From Phycisphaerae bacterium (GTDB taxonomy: Bacteria > Planctomycetota > Phycisphaerae > Sedimentisphaerales > Anaerobacaceae), in the NCBI GenBank assembly GCA_030601845.1, contig JAUWAY010000011.1, positions 1 through 63,072 of the forward strand: a stretch of 63,072 bases of DNA. The letters run 5' to 3'. Both the position numbers and the translations under genes were made by a program. This document shows positions 55,056 to 63,072 of the stretch, piece by piece (positions within the stretch are counted from its first letter, which is position 1; the number at the start of each line of letters is the position of its first letter). The notes under the pieces were generated by a model. The model was not told where the DNA came from, did not search any database, and saw only the letters and a list, made by a program, of their open reading frames with translations.

Positions 55056-57962
55056 ATGGCTAAGCAAGCGGAAAAAGCGATTAGGATAACCGGGGCGGCG
55101 GAGCACAACCTCAAAAATATCAGCCTGAGTATTCCGCGTGATAAACTGGTGGTGATTACCGGCATAAGCGGCTCGGGCAAAAGCTCACTTGCCTTCGATA
55201 CCATTTATGCTGAGGGTCGCAGATTATATGTCGAGTCGCTCAGTGCTTATGCACGGCAGTTTCTGGAGCAGATGCAAAAGCCGGCAGTGGAGGAGATTAC
55301 AGGCCTGCCGCCTACCATTGCAATAGAGCAGCGTCGTGCTGGTGGTAATCCCCGCTCGACTGTGGCTACTGCCACCGAGATTTATGACTATTTTAGAGTG
55401 CTTTTTGCCCGCGCGGGCCAGCCGCACTGCTGGGTGTGTAGCAGAGAGATTACAAGCCAGCACTCTTCGCAGATAGTAGAGTCGATACTTGCTCGGCCGG
55501 AGGGTACGAAAATCCAGATTTGTGCCCCTCTGGTTCGTGGCAAAAAAGGTGAGCATCGGGACATTTTTGCCGGAATACAGCGTGAGGGTTTTGTTCGGGT
55601 GCGCGTTGATGGGGCCATTTACGATGTGCGTAATGCACCGCTTTTGGATAAGAACAAAAAGCATAATATCGCAGCGGTTGTCGATAGACTGATTATTAAG
55701 GATGGAGTTAGAGTTCGATTAGCTGATTCTGTGGAGACGGCGCTGAAGTTAGCTGATGGGGTGATTTTGGTGCTGGTGGCCGAGCCGGAAGACAGAAAAC
55801 AGAGCCCCAAGCGTAAGCGAGGGGTAAAAAAGACAGATGAGGGACGAGGGACGACGGACGAGGGACGGAAAACAAAGTGGACGGAGGTTATCTACAGCGA
55901 GAAGTTTGCCTGTCCCAGGCACCCGCAGGCCTCGCTTGAGGAGTTATCGCCCCGGCTTTTTAGCTTTAACAGCCCTTATGGTGCCTGCAAAAGCTGCGAT
56001 GGTCTGGGCAGGATTCTGGAATTTGACCCTGACCTGATTGTGCCGGATAAATCTATCTCGCTGGAGCACGGCGCTATTGATGCCTGGCGTAAGGGTGGTA
56101 AGAGAATGAATATTTTCTATAACCGGCTGATTAAGAGGTTTTGTAGGAATGTGGGTACAGTTAAATCTATGCCGTTTGAGCGAATACCCAGAGAGACAAA
56201 AAGGATTCTGATGTACGGCACGACTGCCGCTGACGCCAGAAAATATGGTTTCCGGTTTGAAGGGGTTATCCCGAACCTGAACCGGCGATGGAAAAACACG
56301 ACCAGTGAATACGTTAAGGCCAGATTGCACAGTTACTTTGGGGAGCTGCCTTGTCGAAGCTGCAATGGCGCACGGCTTCGGCCCGAGGCCGTCGCTGTGA
56401 CAGTAGGTGGCAAAAACATACAACAGTTGAGCTGTTTGAGCATTGAAAAGGCCCAGGAATTTTTCGATAAATTAAAATTGGATAAGGAGAAGACACTGAT
56501 TGCCACCGGCGTATTAAAAGAGATAAAAGCCCGGCTGAAGTTTATGGTTGATGTTGGGCTTGGCTATTTAACGCTGGACAGAATGAGCAGCACACTTTCG
56601 GCCGGGGAAGCCCAGCGAATTCGCTTAGCCACACAGGTTGGCAGCGGTCTGGTGGGGGTTTGCTATGTTCTTGACGAGCCGACTATAGGTCTGCACAAGC
56701 GCGACAATGCCCGATTGCTTGGAATACTGCGGCGGCTCAGCCGACTCGGAAATACTGTTATAGTGGTCGAGCACGATGAAGATATTATCAAAAGTGCGGA
56801 CCATATTATTGATATTGGCCCGGCAGCCGGTGCCCGCGGAGGTGAAATTGTTGTGCAGGGTAGTTACGAGACGGTCATCGGTTGCGGCGAGTCGCTGACG
56901 GGTGAGTATTTGAGTGGTAAGAAGAGGATAGCTCTGCCTTATCGGCGACGCAAATACAACCTTAGAAAATGTCTCGAAGTAAAGATTGCTGCGGAGAACA
57001 ATCTTAAAAATATCGATGTGAAATTTCCGCTTGGTGTATTTAGCTGCGTAACGGGTGTTTCTGGTTCCGGCAAGAGTACGCTCGTGAGCCAGATACTGCT
57101 TCGGGTGTTGAGGCGGCGGCTTTACGGGTCTCGTGAAAGGCCGGGCAAACACAAGAGCATTCTTGGCACTTCACAAATTGATAAGGTTATAGAGATAAAC
57201 CAGTCGCCTATTGGAAGGACGCCGCGTAGTAATCCGGCGACGTATACCGGCGTGTTTGACCTGATAAGAAAGCTGTTTAGTATGACGCGGGAGGCGAAGA
57301 TTCGAGGGTTTCAGCCGGGGAGGTTCAGCTTCAATGTTAGAGGAGGGCGCTGCGAACACTGCAAGGGGCAGGGAACAAAGAAGATAGAAATGCACTTTTT
57401 GCCCGATGTTTATGTAACCTGCCAGGGCTGCAAAGGCAAAAGATACAATCCGGAGACCCTGCAGGTTACCTATAAGGGCAGGAATATTGCCGATATGCTT
57501 GATATGCGGATAGAAGGAGCGCTTGATTTTTTTGCGAATTTTCCAGTTATTGTGCGAATATTGCGGACGCTCAACGATGTTGGTTTGGGCTATATGGCAC
57601 TGGGCCAGCCATCAACGACTCTTTCTGGTGGGGAGGCACAGCGGGTAAAGCTTGCCTCTGAGTTGGGCAAAGCGGCTACGGGACATACTTTATATGTGCT
57701 CGATGAGCCGACCACGGGGCTGCACTTTGCCGATATTCATAATCTATTAAATGTCCTGCAGCGGCTGTGTGATATGGGTAATACCGTTGTCGTAATCGAG
57801 CATAATCTTGATGTTATCAAGATGGCCGACTATATTATAGACCTGGGACCTGAAGGCGGAGATGCCGGGGGCAAAGTTGTTGCTACAGGCCGACCTGAGG
57901 AAATCATCAAAAACAGGAAAAGCTACACGGCAAAGTATTTGAAAGACAAACTCGATGTTTGA
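55056..57962 (+). CDS. uvrA: Excinuclease ABC subunit A with repeat-derived insertion
   Basis: UvrA finds bulky DNA damage. The 968-residue protein has two ABC ATPase halves: Walker [13 protein letters not shown] at the start and [12 protein letters not shown] near 690, with signature motifs [16 protein letters not shown] and [18 protein letters not shown]. Zinc-binding CxxH/CxxC are at FACPRH and CKSCDG, and the UvrB-binding DNA domain follows. About 25 residues near 248-274 ([20 protein letters not shown]...) are an in-frame repeat-like insertion. Start ATG at 55056 in the divergent region with nfi; its stop overlaps a repeat. Confidence 0.94.
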   Translation: MAKQAEKAIRITGAAEHNLKNISLSIPRDKLVVITGISGSGKSSLAFDTIYAEGRRLYVESLSAYARQFLEQMQKPAVEEITGLPPTIAIEQRRAGGNPRSTVATATEIYDYFRVLFARAGQPHCWVCSREITSQHSSQIVESILARPEGTKIQICAPLVRGKKGEHRDIFAGIQREGFVRVRVDGAIYDVRNAPLLDKNKKHNIAAVVDRLIIKDGVRVRLADSVETALKLADGVILVLVAEPEDRKQSPKRKRGVKKTDEGRGTTDEGRKTKWTEVIYSEKFACPRHPQASLEELSPRLFSFNSPYGACKSCDGLGRILEFDPDLIVPDKSISLEHGAIDAWRKGGKRMNIFYNRLIKRFCRNVGTVKSMPFERIPRETKRILMYGTTAADARKYGFRFEGVIPNLNRRWKNTTSEYVKARLHSYFGELPCRSCNGARLRPEAVAVTVGGKNIQQLSCLSIEKAQEFFDKLKLDKEKTLIATGVLKEIKARLKFMVDVGLGYLTLDRMSSTLSAGEAQRIRLATQVGSGLVGVCYVLDEPTIGLHKRDNARLLGILRRLSRLGNTVIVVEHDEDIIKSADHIIDIGPAAGARGGEIVVQGSYETVIGCGESLTGEYLSGKKRIALPYRRRKYNLRKCLEVKIAAENNLKNIDVKFPLGVFSCVTGVSGSGKSTLVSQILLRVLRRRLYGSRERPGKHKSILGTSQIDKVIEINQSPIGRTPRSNPATYTGVFDLIRKLFSMTREAKIRGFQPGRFSFNVRGGRCEHCKGQGTKKIEMHFLPDVYVTCQGCKGKRYNPETLQVTYKGRNIADMLDMRIEGALDFFANFPVIVRILRTLNDVGLGYMALGQPSTTLSGGEAQRVKLASELGKAATGHTLYVLDEPTTGLHFADIHNLLNVLQRLCDMGNTVVVIEHNLDVIKMADYIIDLGPEGGDAGGKVVATGRPEEIIKNRKSYTAKYLKDKLDV
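55800..55872. repeat. In-frame CCCCAAGCG and GAGGGACGA repeats in uvrA
   Basis: GCCCCAAGCGTAAGCGAGGGG, an imperfect hairpin, is followed by GAGGGACGAGGGACGACGG tandem units. Related purine runs occur at 29000-29030 and 34036-34066 outside genes. Confidence 0.65.
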
Positions 57963-58021
57963 TGCCCGATGCCCGATACTCGTAACGACACGCACAACGG
58001 GAATCGGGAATCGAGTATCGA
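57954..58021. repeat. GATGCCCGATACTCG inverted repeat between uvrA and mtnA
   Basis: It begins inside the uvrA stop codon region and shares a core of about 30 bases with 5261-5292 and the CGGGAATCGGGAATCGAG arm with 5334-5352. Confidence 0.75.
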
Positions 58022-58031
58022 GATACGAATT

Positions 58032-59105
58032 ATGATTACTCAAACATTAAAATGGGTTGGTGGTATTGATGGCTTTTTAGAGCTGATTGACCAGCGGCGA
58101 TTACCAGCCGAATTTGTTAAATTGCAGTGTCGGGATGTTGAGGCAGTTTGCGAAGCTATAAAAACGCTTGCTGTGCGAGGGGCTCCGGCTATAGGGGTTT
58201 GTGCGGCCTACGGCCTGGTTCTGGGTATGCAAAAGTTGGCTGCAGATGCCGGTTTAGAGCAAGGACTTAAAGTTTTGGTAGAGTCCTGCGAGTACCTGGC
58301 CTCATCGCGTCCGACAGCGGCAAATTTGTTCTGGGCGCTGGACAGAATTAAAAACCACGCTCAGAAGTTCATCGCCGAAAATCAAGACGCGACCATAGCC
58401 GTGCTGCAGGAGGCAATTTTGGCCGAAGCGAACGCTATTTGTCAGGAAGATGAGTATATGTGCCGCCAAATCGGCATAAACGGCGAGAAGTTTATAAGGC
58501 CTGGCGCTGGCATTTTGACGCATTGCAATGCCGGGGCACTGGCAACAGCAGGACAGGGGACGGCCTTGTCGGTGATGTTTGAGGCACAAAAAAAGGGCAG
58601 GAAATTCAAGGTTTATGTCGATGAGACCCGGCCGTTATTGCAGGGTGCCCGATTAACGGCCTGGGAATTAAAACAGGCCGGTATTGAGGTAGTGGTTATT
58701 TGTGACAATATGGCAGGGTGGCTGATGAAACAGCGGTCTATTAGCGCAGTGATAACCGGTGCCGACCGAATTGCGGCAAATGGTGACACGGCAAATAAGA
58801 TTGGCACTTATAGTTTGAGCATACTTGCCAGAGAGAACGGCATACCATTTTACATTGCGGCACCGTCAAGCACATTCGATTTGAGTGTAAAAAGCGGAGC
58901 CGAAATACCTATCGAACAAAGGTCGGCTGATGAGGTGGTAATATTTGCGAAAACTAAAATTGCTCCTGACGGGGTTAGTGTGTGCAATCCGGCTTTTGAT
59001 GTTACAGAGGCACAGGATATTGCCGCTATCATTACCGAGAAGGGAGTAATAGAAAAGCCGAACGCTGAGAAAATCGCCAGGCATTTGGGAGGACCGTCGC
59101 AATAG
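58032..59105 (+). CDS. mtnA: S-methyl-5-thioribose-1-phosphate isomerase
   Basis: MtnA turns methylthioribose-1-phosphate into methylthioribulose-1-phosphate in methionine salvage. The 357-residue enzyme has VRGAPAIGVCAAYG, GAGILTHCNAGALAT with the catalytic Cys, and GADRIAANGDTANKIGTY with the catalytic Asp. The open frame runs up to 57969 through a repeat, but the true start is the ATG at 58032, where homology starts. No other salvage genes follow. Confidence 0.93.
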   Translation: MITQTLKWVGGIDGFLELIDQRRLPAEFVKLQCRDVEAVCEAIKTLAVRGAPAIGVCAAYGLVLGMQKLAADAGLEQGLKVLVESCEYLASSRPTAANLFWALDRIKNHAQKFIAENQDATIAVLQEAILAEANAICQEDEYMCRQIGINGEKFIRPGAGILTHCNAGALATAGQGTALSVMFEAQKKGRKFKVYVDETRPLLQGARLTAWELKQAGIEVVVICDNMAGWLMKQRSISAVITGADRIAANGDTANKIGTYSLSILARENGIPFYIAAPSSTFDLSVKSGAEIPIEQRSADEVVIFAKTKIAPDGVSVCNPAFDVTEAQDIAAIITEKGVIEKPNAEKIARHLGGPSQ

Positions 59106-59120
59106 TAGCGAAAGGGAAGT

Positions 59121-60542
59121 ATGACTAAACACGACGTTGTAATCCTGGGTTGTGGACCGGCTGGGCTGGCGGCTGGATATGAGATGGCAAAGCGCGGCGA
59201 GAAAGTCGTTTGTCTTGAGAAAGATAACATAGTTGGGGGCATAAGCAGGACTATTTGTCGCAATGGTTTCAGGTTTGATGTTGGCGGCCATCGGTTCTTT
59301 ACCAAGATATCCAGAGTAGATAAGCTCTGGCGTGAGGTTTTGGCAGATGAGTTCTTAAGACGTCGGCGACTTAGCCGTATTTACTACAATAACAAGTTTT
59401 TTAACTACCCGCTAAAGCTGGCAAATGCGTTGGCGGGCCTTGGTGTTGTTAACAGCATCGGAATACTGGCAAGTTTTGTCGCGAGCAAAGTTCGTCCCTA
59501 TTCTCAGGAAAATACGTTTGAGGAATGGGTCTCGAATCGTTTCGGTAAAAAATTGTTCCGGCTCTTCTTTAAGACCTATACCGAGAAGGTCTGGGGCATT
59601 CCCTGCAGTCAGATCGCAGCAGAGTGGGCGGTTCAGAGGATTAGGGGGCTTTCACTTACGTCAGCAGTTAAGACAATTCTATTCGGCGATAAACAAGGAA
59701 AGATAAAGACGCTCATCCAGGAATTTGATTATCCTCGTCTTGGTCCAGGACAGATGTATGAAGCAATGGCTGAAAAGATTCGACAGATGGGAGGAGAAAT
59801 TCTTCTTAAACATAAAGCCAAAAAACTGCAGGTGGAAAACAGAAAGATAATCACTGTGGAAGTAGCTGACGAACAGGGCAACAGCAGGATTATCGAAGGA
59901 ACTGATTTTCTCACAAGTATACCTGTTGATGAACTGGCTTTAGCAATAGTGCCGATGGCTCCGAAAAATGTTGTCGAGGCAGCAGGAAAACTTACTTACC
60001 GCTCTTTGCTGACGGTTAATCTTATGATGAATCAGAAGGAAAATTTTCCTGATATGTGGATATACATTCATTCGCCTGAGGTAAAAGTTGGTAGAATACA
60101 GTGCTTTAAGAACTGGAGTCCATTTATGGTGCCGGATGGAAATTATTCCTCGCTGGGAGTGGAATACTTTTGCACGGAAGGCGACGACCTTTGGAGTCGT
60201 CCTGATGAAGAGCTGATTAAACTGGCTAAGCAGGAGATTAAACAGTTGGGCCTGGCTGACCCTGCTGGTGTTTTTGATGCCTTCGTGGTGAGAATGCCCA
60301 AAACATATCCTGTTTATTCGATGGACTACAAGCAGTACTTACAAACAATTAAGAATTATCTTGCAAACTTTCGAAACCTGCAGTGCATAGGCAGAAACGG
60401 GATGTTTAAATATAATAATATGGATCATTCGATATTATCTGCTCTTTTGGCCGTAGAAAATATCTTCGGAGCACATTATGATATCTGGGCGGTGAATACA
60501 GAAGACCAATACCATGAGCAAGGAGAAAGTAGAGGAATTTAA
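59121..60542 (+). CDS. FAD-dependent oxidoreductase (UDP-galactopyranose mutase-like / amine oxidase fold)
   Basis: A 473-residue flavoprotein. The dinucleotide site is VVILGCGPAGLAAGYEMAKRG, followed by GGISRTICRNGFRFDVGGHRFF, similar to UDP-galactopyranose mutase and related enzymes. KTYTEKVWGIPCSQIAAEWA is another conserved segment of this family. AAAGGGAAG precedes the ATG. The stop overlaps the next gene by 29 bases, a membrane glycosyltransferase, so both probably act on the same surface glycan. Exact substrate unknown. Confidence 0.85.
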   Translation: MTKHDVVILGCGPAGLAAGYEMAKRGEKVVCLEKDNIVGGISRTICRNGFRFDVGGHRFFTKISRVDKLWREVLADEFLRRRRLSRIYYNNKFFNYPLKLANALAGLGVVNSIGILASFVASKVRPYSQENTFEEWVSNRFGKKLFRLFFKTYTEKVWGIPCSQIAAEWAVQRIRGLSLTSAVKTILFGDKQGKIKTLIQEFDYPRLGPGQMYEAMAEKIRQMGGEILLKHKAKKLQVENRKIITVEVADEQGNSRIIEGTDFLTSIPVDELALAIVPMAPKNVVEAAGKLTYRSLLTVNLMMNQKENFPDMWIYIHSPEVKVGRIQCFKNWSPFMVPDGNYSSLGVEYFCTEGDDLWSRPDEELIKLAKQEIKQLGLADPAGVFDAFVVRMPKTYPVYSMDYKQYLQTIKNYLANFRNLQCIGRNGMFKYNNMDHSILSALLAVENIFGAHYDIWAVNTEDQYHEQGESRGI

Positions 60543-62307
60543 GTCCGAAGTCCCTGGTCGGGTATGTAAAAGCACACGTATAGATGATACCCATGGGATA
60601 GGAATAGGAGAACCTGCGAAAACAGAGAAATATTTCAAGATTTTCGTGGTAGAGGTTCTCCTTGCTTTTGGCATCTATCACTCGGCCCTGTATTTCGGTC
60701 ATCAGGTAGTTCCGCATTTTGACTTTCCAGCCTTTGCAAAGGTAGGTCATAACATCCTGTCTTTCGAAATGCCTTACAGCTTTAAAAGAGCGCCACTTGT
60801 AGGAGTATTGCAGGTTCTTTTGGGCTATATTGTAGGAGGAAAGAGTCCTGATTTTGTCGGCGGCTGGGTGCTTAACTCTTTGCTGCATCCACTTAGTGCC
60901 GTTCTATTGTGGCTGGTTGGTCGCAGAATAGTCGGCAAGTCTGCTTTATGGATTGCCGTTATTGCGATAATTAATCCCTGGGTATTACAGTTGTTTACTG
61001 AGGCCATAGCGGAAACGACACTTTTGTTTTGTATCCTGGCTACGTTTTATTTTATTTTCAGGCGGTCAAACTGGGCTTATGTTTTTGCCTCGATAACAAC
61101 GATGGTTCGTTATGAAGGTGCAGCCCTTATTCTCGCGGCGTTTATAATTAATGTAATAGACAGCAAGAGTAAGGAAGAACGAGTTCGGGCCTTTATTTAT
61201 TCTGTCCTGGCATCGATTCCACTGGCGATATGGATGCTGGGGACGATTTTAAATTGGAGCCAGGAAGGCAGCACATACTATCTCAAGGAACTGGGTGCAG
61301 CAGGCGGCGACAAATTTGTTCTGATCGACTACATAAGGCAGATCTGGAAGGTTAGCTTTTGTCCTTTATTTGTGCCGCCTGCGGCTGTGACAAAGAGTAC
61401 ACTTTTAATGACCTTTGGTCTTAGCAGATTATTAGCCGCGGGCAGTTTCACGTTTGGCGTACTTTATGGATTATACAAACGGCAGTGGAATATACTGGCG
61501 CTGCTTATATTCTTTGTGCCTTATATGCTCGTTCACGTATTACATTCTTTTACATATCCTCGATTTTGTATGCCTGTGTTTTGGATACCACTTTTGATTT
61601 GCTTCTACGGATTGCAAAGCGTGTGGAAGCTGATAAATAAAAATAACAGAATGCCTATGCTGATTGTGATTACATTGCAGGCGATGGTGCTGGCAGTCGC
61701 GGTCTTCTGGCTTGTTATGCTTTTGCCGGGTTTGCCGGAGATAGCTTCAATGAGCCGGCGTTCTATTTCTCTGCCGTATGTTGCAATCGGCGTAGTTTGC
61801 ATGATTTTGTTGGCGAGGATTCTTATTTATAGGGCCAGGTATTTATGGCGTGATATTGTTGTGTCGGCATTGACGGCTCTGGTTATTGTATCCAATCAGT
61901 TTGTACTGGTTCAGGTGGTAGGCAATGGCGATCGGGATATAGAGTTCAAATATCTGCTCGATTGGTACTCCGCCAATGCCGAGCCCGGCGCAAAACTCGT
62001 GCTGTCAGTACCAAATATTCTGCAGGTAATGGCCCCTGAGCATAAGGACTGTTTCATTCACACTGCGGAAATTGGAGGTGATAATCCAGCTGAATTTGTG
62101 CGGCGTTGCTACGAACAGAATGTCACCTATGTTGCCTGGGATTCCAGGATTGGAGTAGGGGTTGGAAGTCGATATTACAAGTTTTGGGGCATAAAGAATA
62201 TAGCTGTGCTGGCTGAGCCGCGGAGCACCGGTGCGTATGAGTTCATTACGCAGGTAGCGGCCAGCGAAAAGCGTTTTGTAAATGTTTTCCGTCTGCTAAA
62301 GCCATAG
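60514..62307 (+). CDS. Membrane glycosyltransferase, GT39/ArnT-like
   Basis: A 597-residue membrane protein. It starts with a charged cytoplasmic stretch, then about 12 hydrophobic helices, including FKIFVVEVLLAFGIYHSALYF and LLHPLSAVLLWLVGRRIVG, and ends with a soluble periplasmic domain (residues above 480). The Asp in the first periplasmic loop near HFDFPAF fits the acidic catalytic site of GT-C enzymes that use lipid-linked sugars. The gene overlaps the preceding flavoprotein gene. Protein mannosylation or glycan transfer to lipid A are both possible. Confidence 0.75.
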   Translation: MSKEKVEEFKSEVPGRVCKSTRIDDTHGIGIGEPAKTEKYFKIFVVEVLLAFGIYHSALYFGHQVVPHFDFPAFAKVGHNILSFEMPYSFKRAPLVGVLQVLLGYIVGGKSPDFVGGWVLNSLLHPLSAVLLWLVGRRIVGKSALWIAVIAIINPWVLQLFTEAIAETTLLFCILATFYFIFRRSNWAYVFASITTMVRYEGAALILAAFIINVIDSKSKEERVRAFIYSVLASIPLAIWMLGTILNWSQEGSTYYLKELGAAGGDKFVLIDYIRQIWKVSFCPLFVPPAAVTKSTLLMTFGLSRLLAAGSFTFGVLYGLYKRQWNILALLIFFVPYMLVHVLHSFTYPRFCMPVFWIPLLICFYGLQSVWKLINKNNRMPMLIVITLQAMVLAVAVFWLVMLLPGLPEIASMSRRSISLPYVAIGVVCMILLARILIYRARYLWRDIVVSALTALVIVSNQFVLVQVVGNGDRDIEFKYLLDWYSANAEPGAKLVLSVPNILQVMAPEHKDCFIHTAEIGGDNPAEFVRRCYEQNVTYVAWDSRIGVGVGSRYYKFWGIKNIAVLAEPRSTGAYEFITQVAASEKRFVNVFRLLKP

Positions 62308-62375
62308 GCAGGCCCCGCTCCGCAGGAGGAATAATTGTAAGCAGTCTGTCCCTGAGCTGCCGGCAGAAAGAAAAT

Positions 62376-62645
62376 TCAGTTTACAGCGATGACTTCTTTG
62401 ACCTCGGGCACTTTTTCCTTCAGGATTCTTTCGATGCCCATTTTCATTGTCATCGCGGCGCCGGGGCAACCGCTGCAGGCTCCCTGCAGGCGGAGCTTTA
62501 CGGTATTATCTTCATCGATTCGGACCAGTTCAACGTCGCCCCCATGGGCTTGTAGGGCCGGCCGAACTGACTCGATTATCTCTTTGACTTTTTCCGGGAA
62601 AGTTTTTTCGGCGTTAGCTTCACCGCAACCGCATTTGTCACACAT
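62376..62645 (-). CDS. NifU-like Fe-S cluster scaffold (C-terminal type)
   Basis: An 89-residue scaffold protein that carries nascent iron-sulfur clusters. The Nfu core has VRPALQAHGGDVELV and the CSGCPGA motif, whose two Cys bridge a cluster between subunits. The N-terminal MCDKCGCG adds three Cys and could bind a metal. GGAG precedes the ATG on the minus strand. It would feed clusters to the ferredoxin, hydrogenase and MetV encoded in this window, which need several. Confidence 0.92.
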   Translation of the reverse strand: MCDKCGCGEANAEKTFPEKVKEIIESVRPALQAHGGDVELVRIDEDNTVKLRLQGACSGCPGAAMTMKMGIERILKEKVPEVKEVIAVN

Positions 62646-63072
62646 AAGAAATCTCCAAAAGACTTATTTTTGCTCGTATAATTATATCAGCAATTTGGCT
62701 TAAAGCCAGCCATTTCTGTACGATTTGAATCCACCTTCGCCAAGGCTTCCGTCTTCGCTAAAGCTTCCGTCTTCGCTAAAGCTACGACGGACAAGACGAC
62801 GGACAAGATGGCGGATAAAATTGGCTTTGTTTGGGTTTGTATTGGCTTTGATTGGCTTTGTATTGGCTTTGATTGGCTTTGTATTGGGTTTGAATTGGGT
62901 TTGAATTGGGTTTGTTTTTCCCGCGTTCACCAAGTGTCTTATTTTCATAATCCTTTGTTAATACCTTATTTACGTTCATTTGACTTTTTCGGAAATTGGG
63001 TTTGTTTTGCATAAAACAACCAGAATGGTTGAAATCCGAAATCCTAATATCGAAATCCGAAACAATATCAAA
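62646..63072. other. Repeat-rich right end
   Basis: No gene is supported. It contains TTCGCTAAAGCTTCCGTC repeats (62740-62790), also seen at 33898-33925, a tandem array of ATTGGCTTTGT units (62815-62925), and AATCCGAAATCC/AATATCGAAATCC words at the far end (63030-63072). Confidence 0.6.
62815..62925. repeat. Tandem ATTGGSTTTGT repeat
   Basis: Nine or so units of TTGGCTTTGTA / TTGGCTTTGAT / TTGGGTTTGAAT in a row with no spacers. Read on the minus strand it gives a low-complexity KPNTKPIKANT peptide, which is a by-product and not a real protein. Function unknown. Confidence 0.7.

Noticed and set aside
62815-62925. Possible CRISPR array or coding repeat
   Set aside because: No spacer between units, and the encoded peptide is low complexity with no start signal.

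Overview
The window looks like a chromosomal piece of an anaerobic, Gram-negative member of the Planctomycetota, most likely class Phycisphaerae. The support is a prepilin-like protein of the type abundant in that class (16642..17466), a Tat-exported sulfatase (36852..38189), a C-terminal dockerin-like remnant of the kind Phycisphaerae carry in many copies (29296..29367), a chlamydial-type histone H1-like gene (10937..11110), a lipid A pathway with an LpxC-FabZ fusion, and part of a Wood-Ljungdahl methyl branch. The placement is inference from gene families; no 16S rRNA gene is present.

Region 1 (1-8.1 kb, plus strand) is one tight cluster: formate-THF ligase, FolD, a cytoplasmic [NiFe] hydrogenase (small and large subunit), its maturation protease, MetV, MetF and a corrinoid protein. 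It reads as a hydrogen-linked route from formate to methyl-THF and on to a methyl-corrinoid. Region 2 (8.3-22.7 kb, mostly minus) is looser: a HEAT-like protein, a GH127 remnant, a tiny 2x[4Fe-4S] ferredoxin, tRNA-Glu, a FabZ-like protein, the histone H1-like protein, a flavodoxin, a LolA-like protein, a HAD phosphatase, a LysR regulator divergent from gdhA, a Cys-rich unknown, the prepilin and a giant 2-hydroxyacyl-CoA dehydratase activase with a MarR regulator.

Region 3 (22.66-27.2 kb) has an AT-rich 0.55 kb gap followed by dnaN-dciA-gyrB and is a candidate replication origin. Region 4 (27.6-34.1 kb) holds a TPR lipoprotein and then a repeat-rich island that contains a lone 1252-residue SIR2-domain protein of probable anti-phage type. 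Region 5 (34.1-46.1 kb, plus) is core housekeeping: ftsK, sulfatase, tRNA-Gln, glmU, prs, rplY, pth, then rpsF-ssb-rpsR-rplI-dnaB. Region 6 (46.1-54.2 kb) is the outer-membrane block: bamA, ompH/skp, lpxD, lpxC-fabZ, lpxA, a Gfo/Idh/MocA oxidoreductase and a lipoprotein cyclophilin. Region 7 (54.2-62.6 kb) has endonuclease V divergent from uvrA, then mtnA, an FAD-dependent oxidoreductase overlapping a membrane glycosyltransferase, and a NifU-type scaffold.

The most unusual feature is not a gene. Almost every gene junction carries a member of one of several short dispersed repeat families. Some provide or abut the stop codon of the upstream gene (fhs, bamA, ompH, Gfo/Idh, pth, dciA, uvrA, ftsK), and some sit in frame inside essential genes (ssb, rpsR, ftsK, ompH, uvrA, nfi and the hydrogenase protease), where they encode extra peptides. 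The same peptide PSEGL arises from related palindromes in ftsK and ompH. This resembles the in-frame palindromic elements known from Rickettsia, here in a different lineage and in several families at once.
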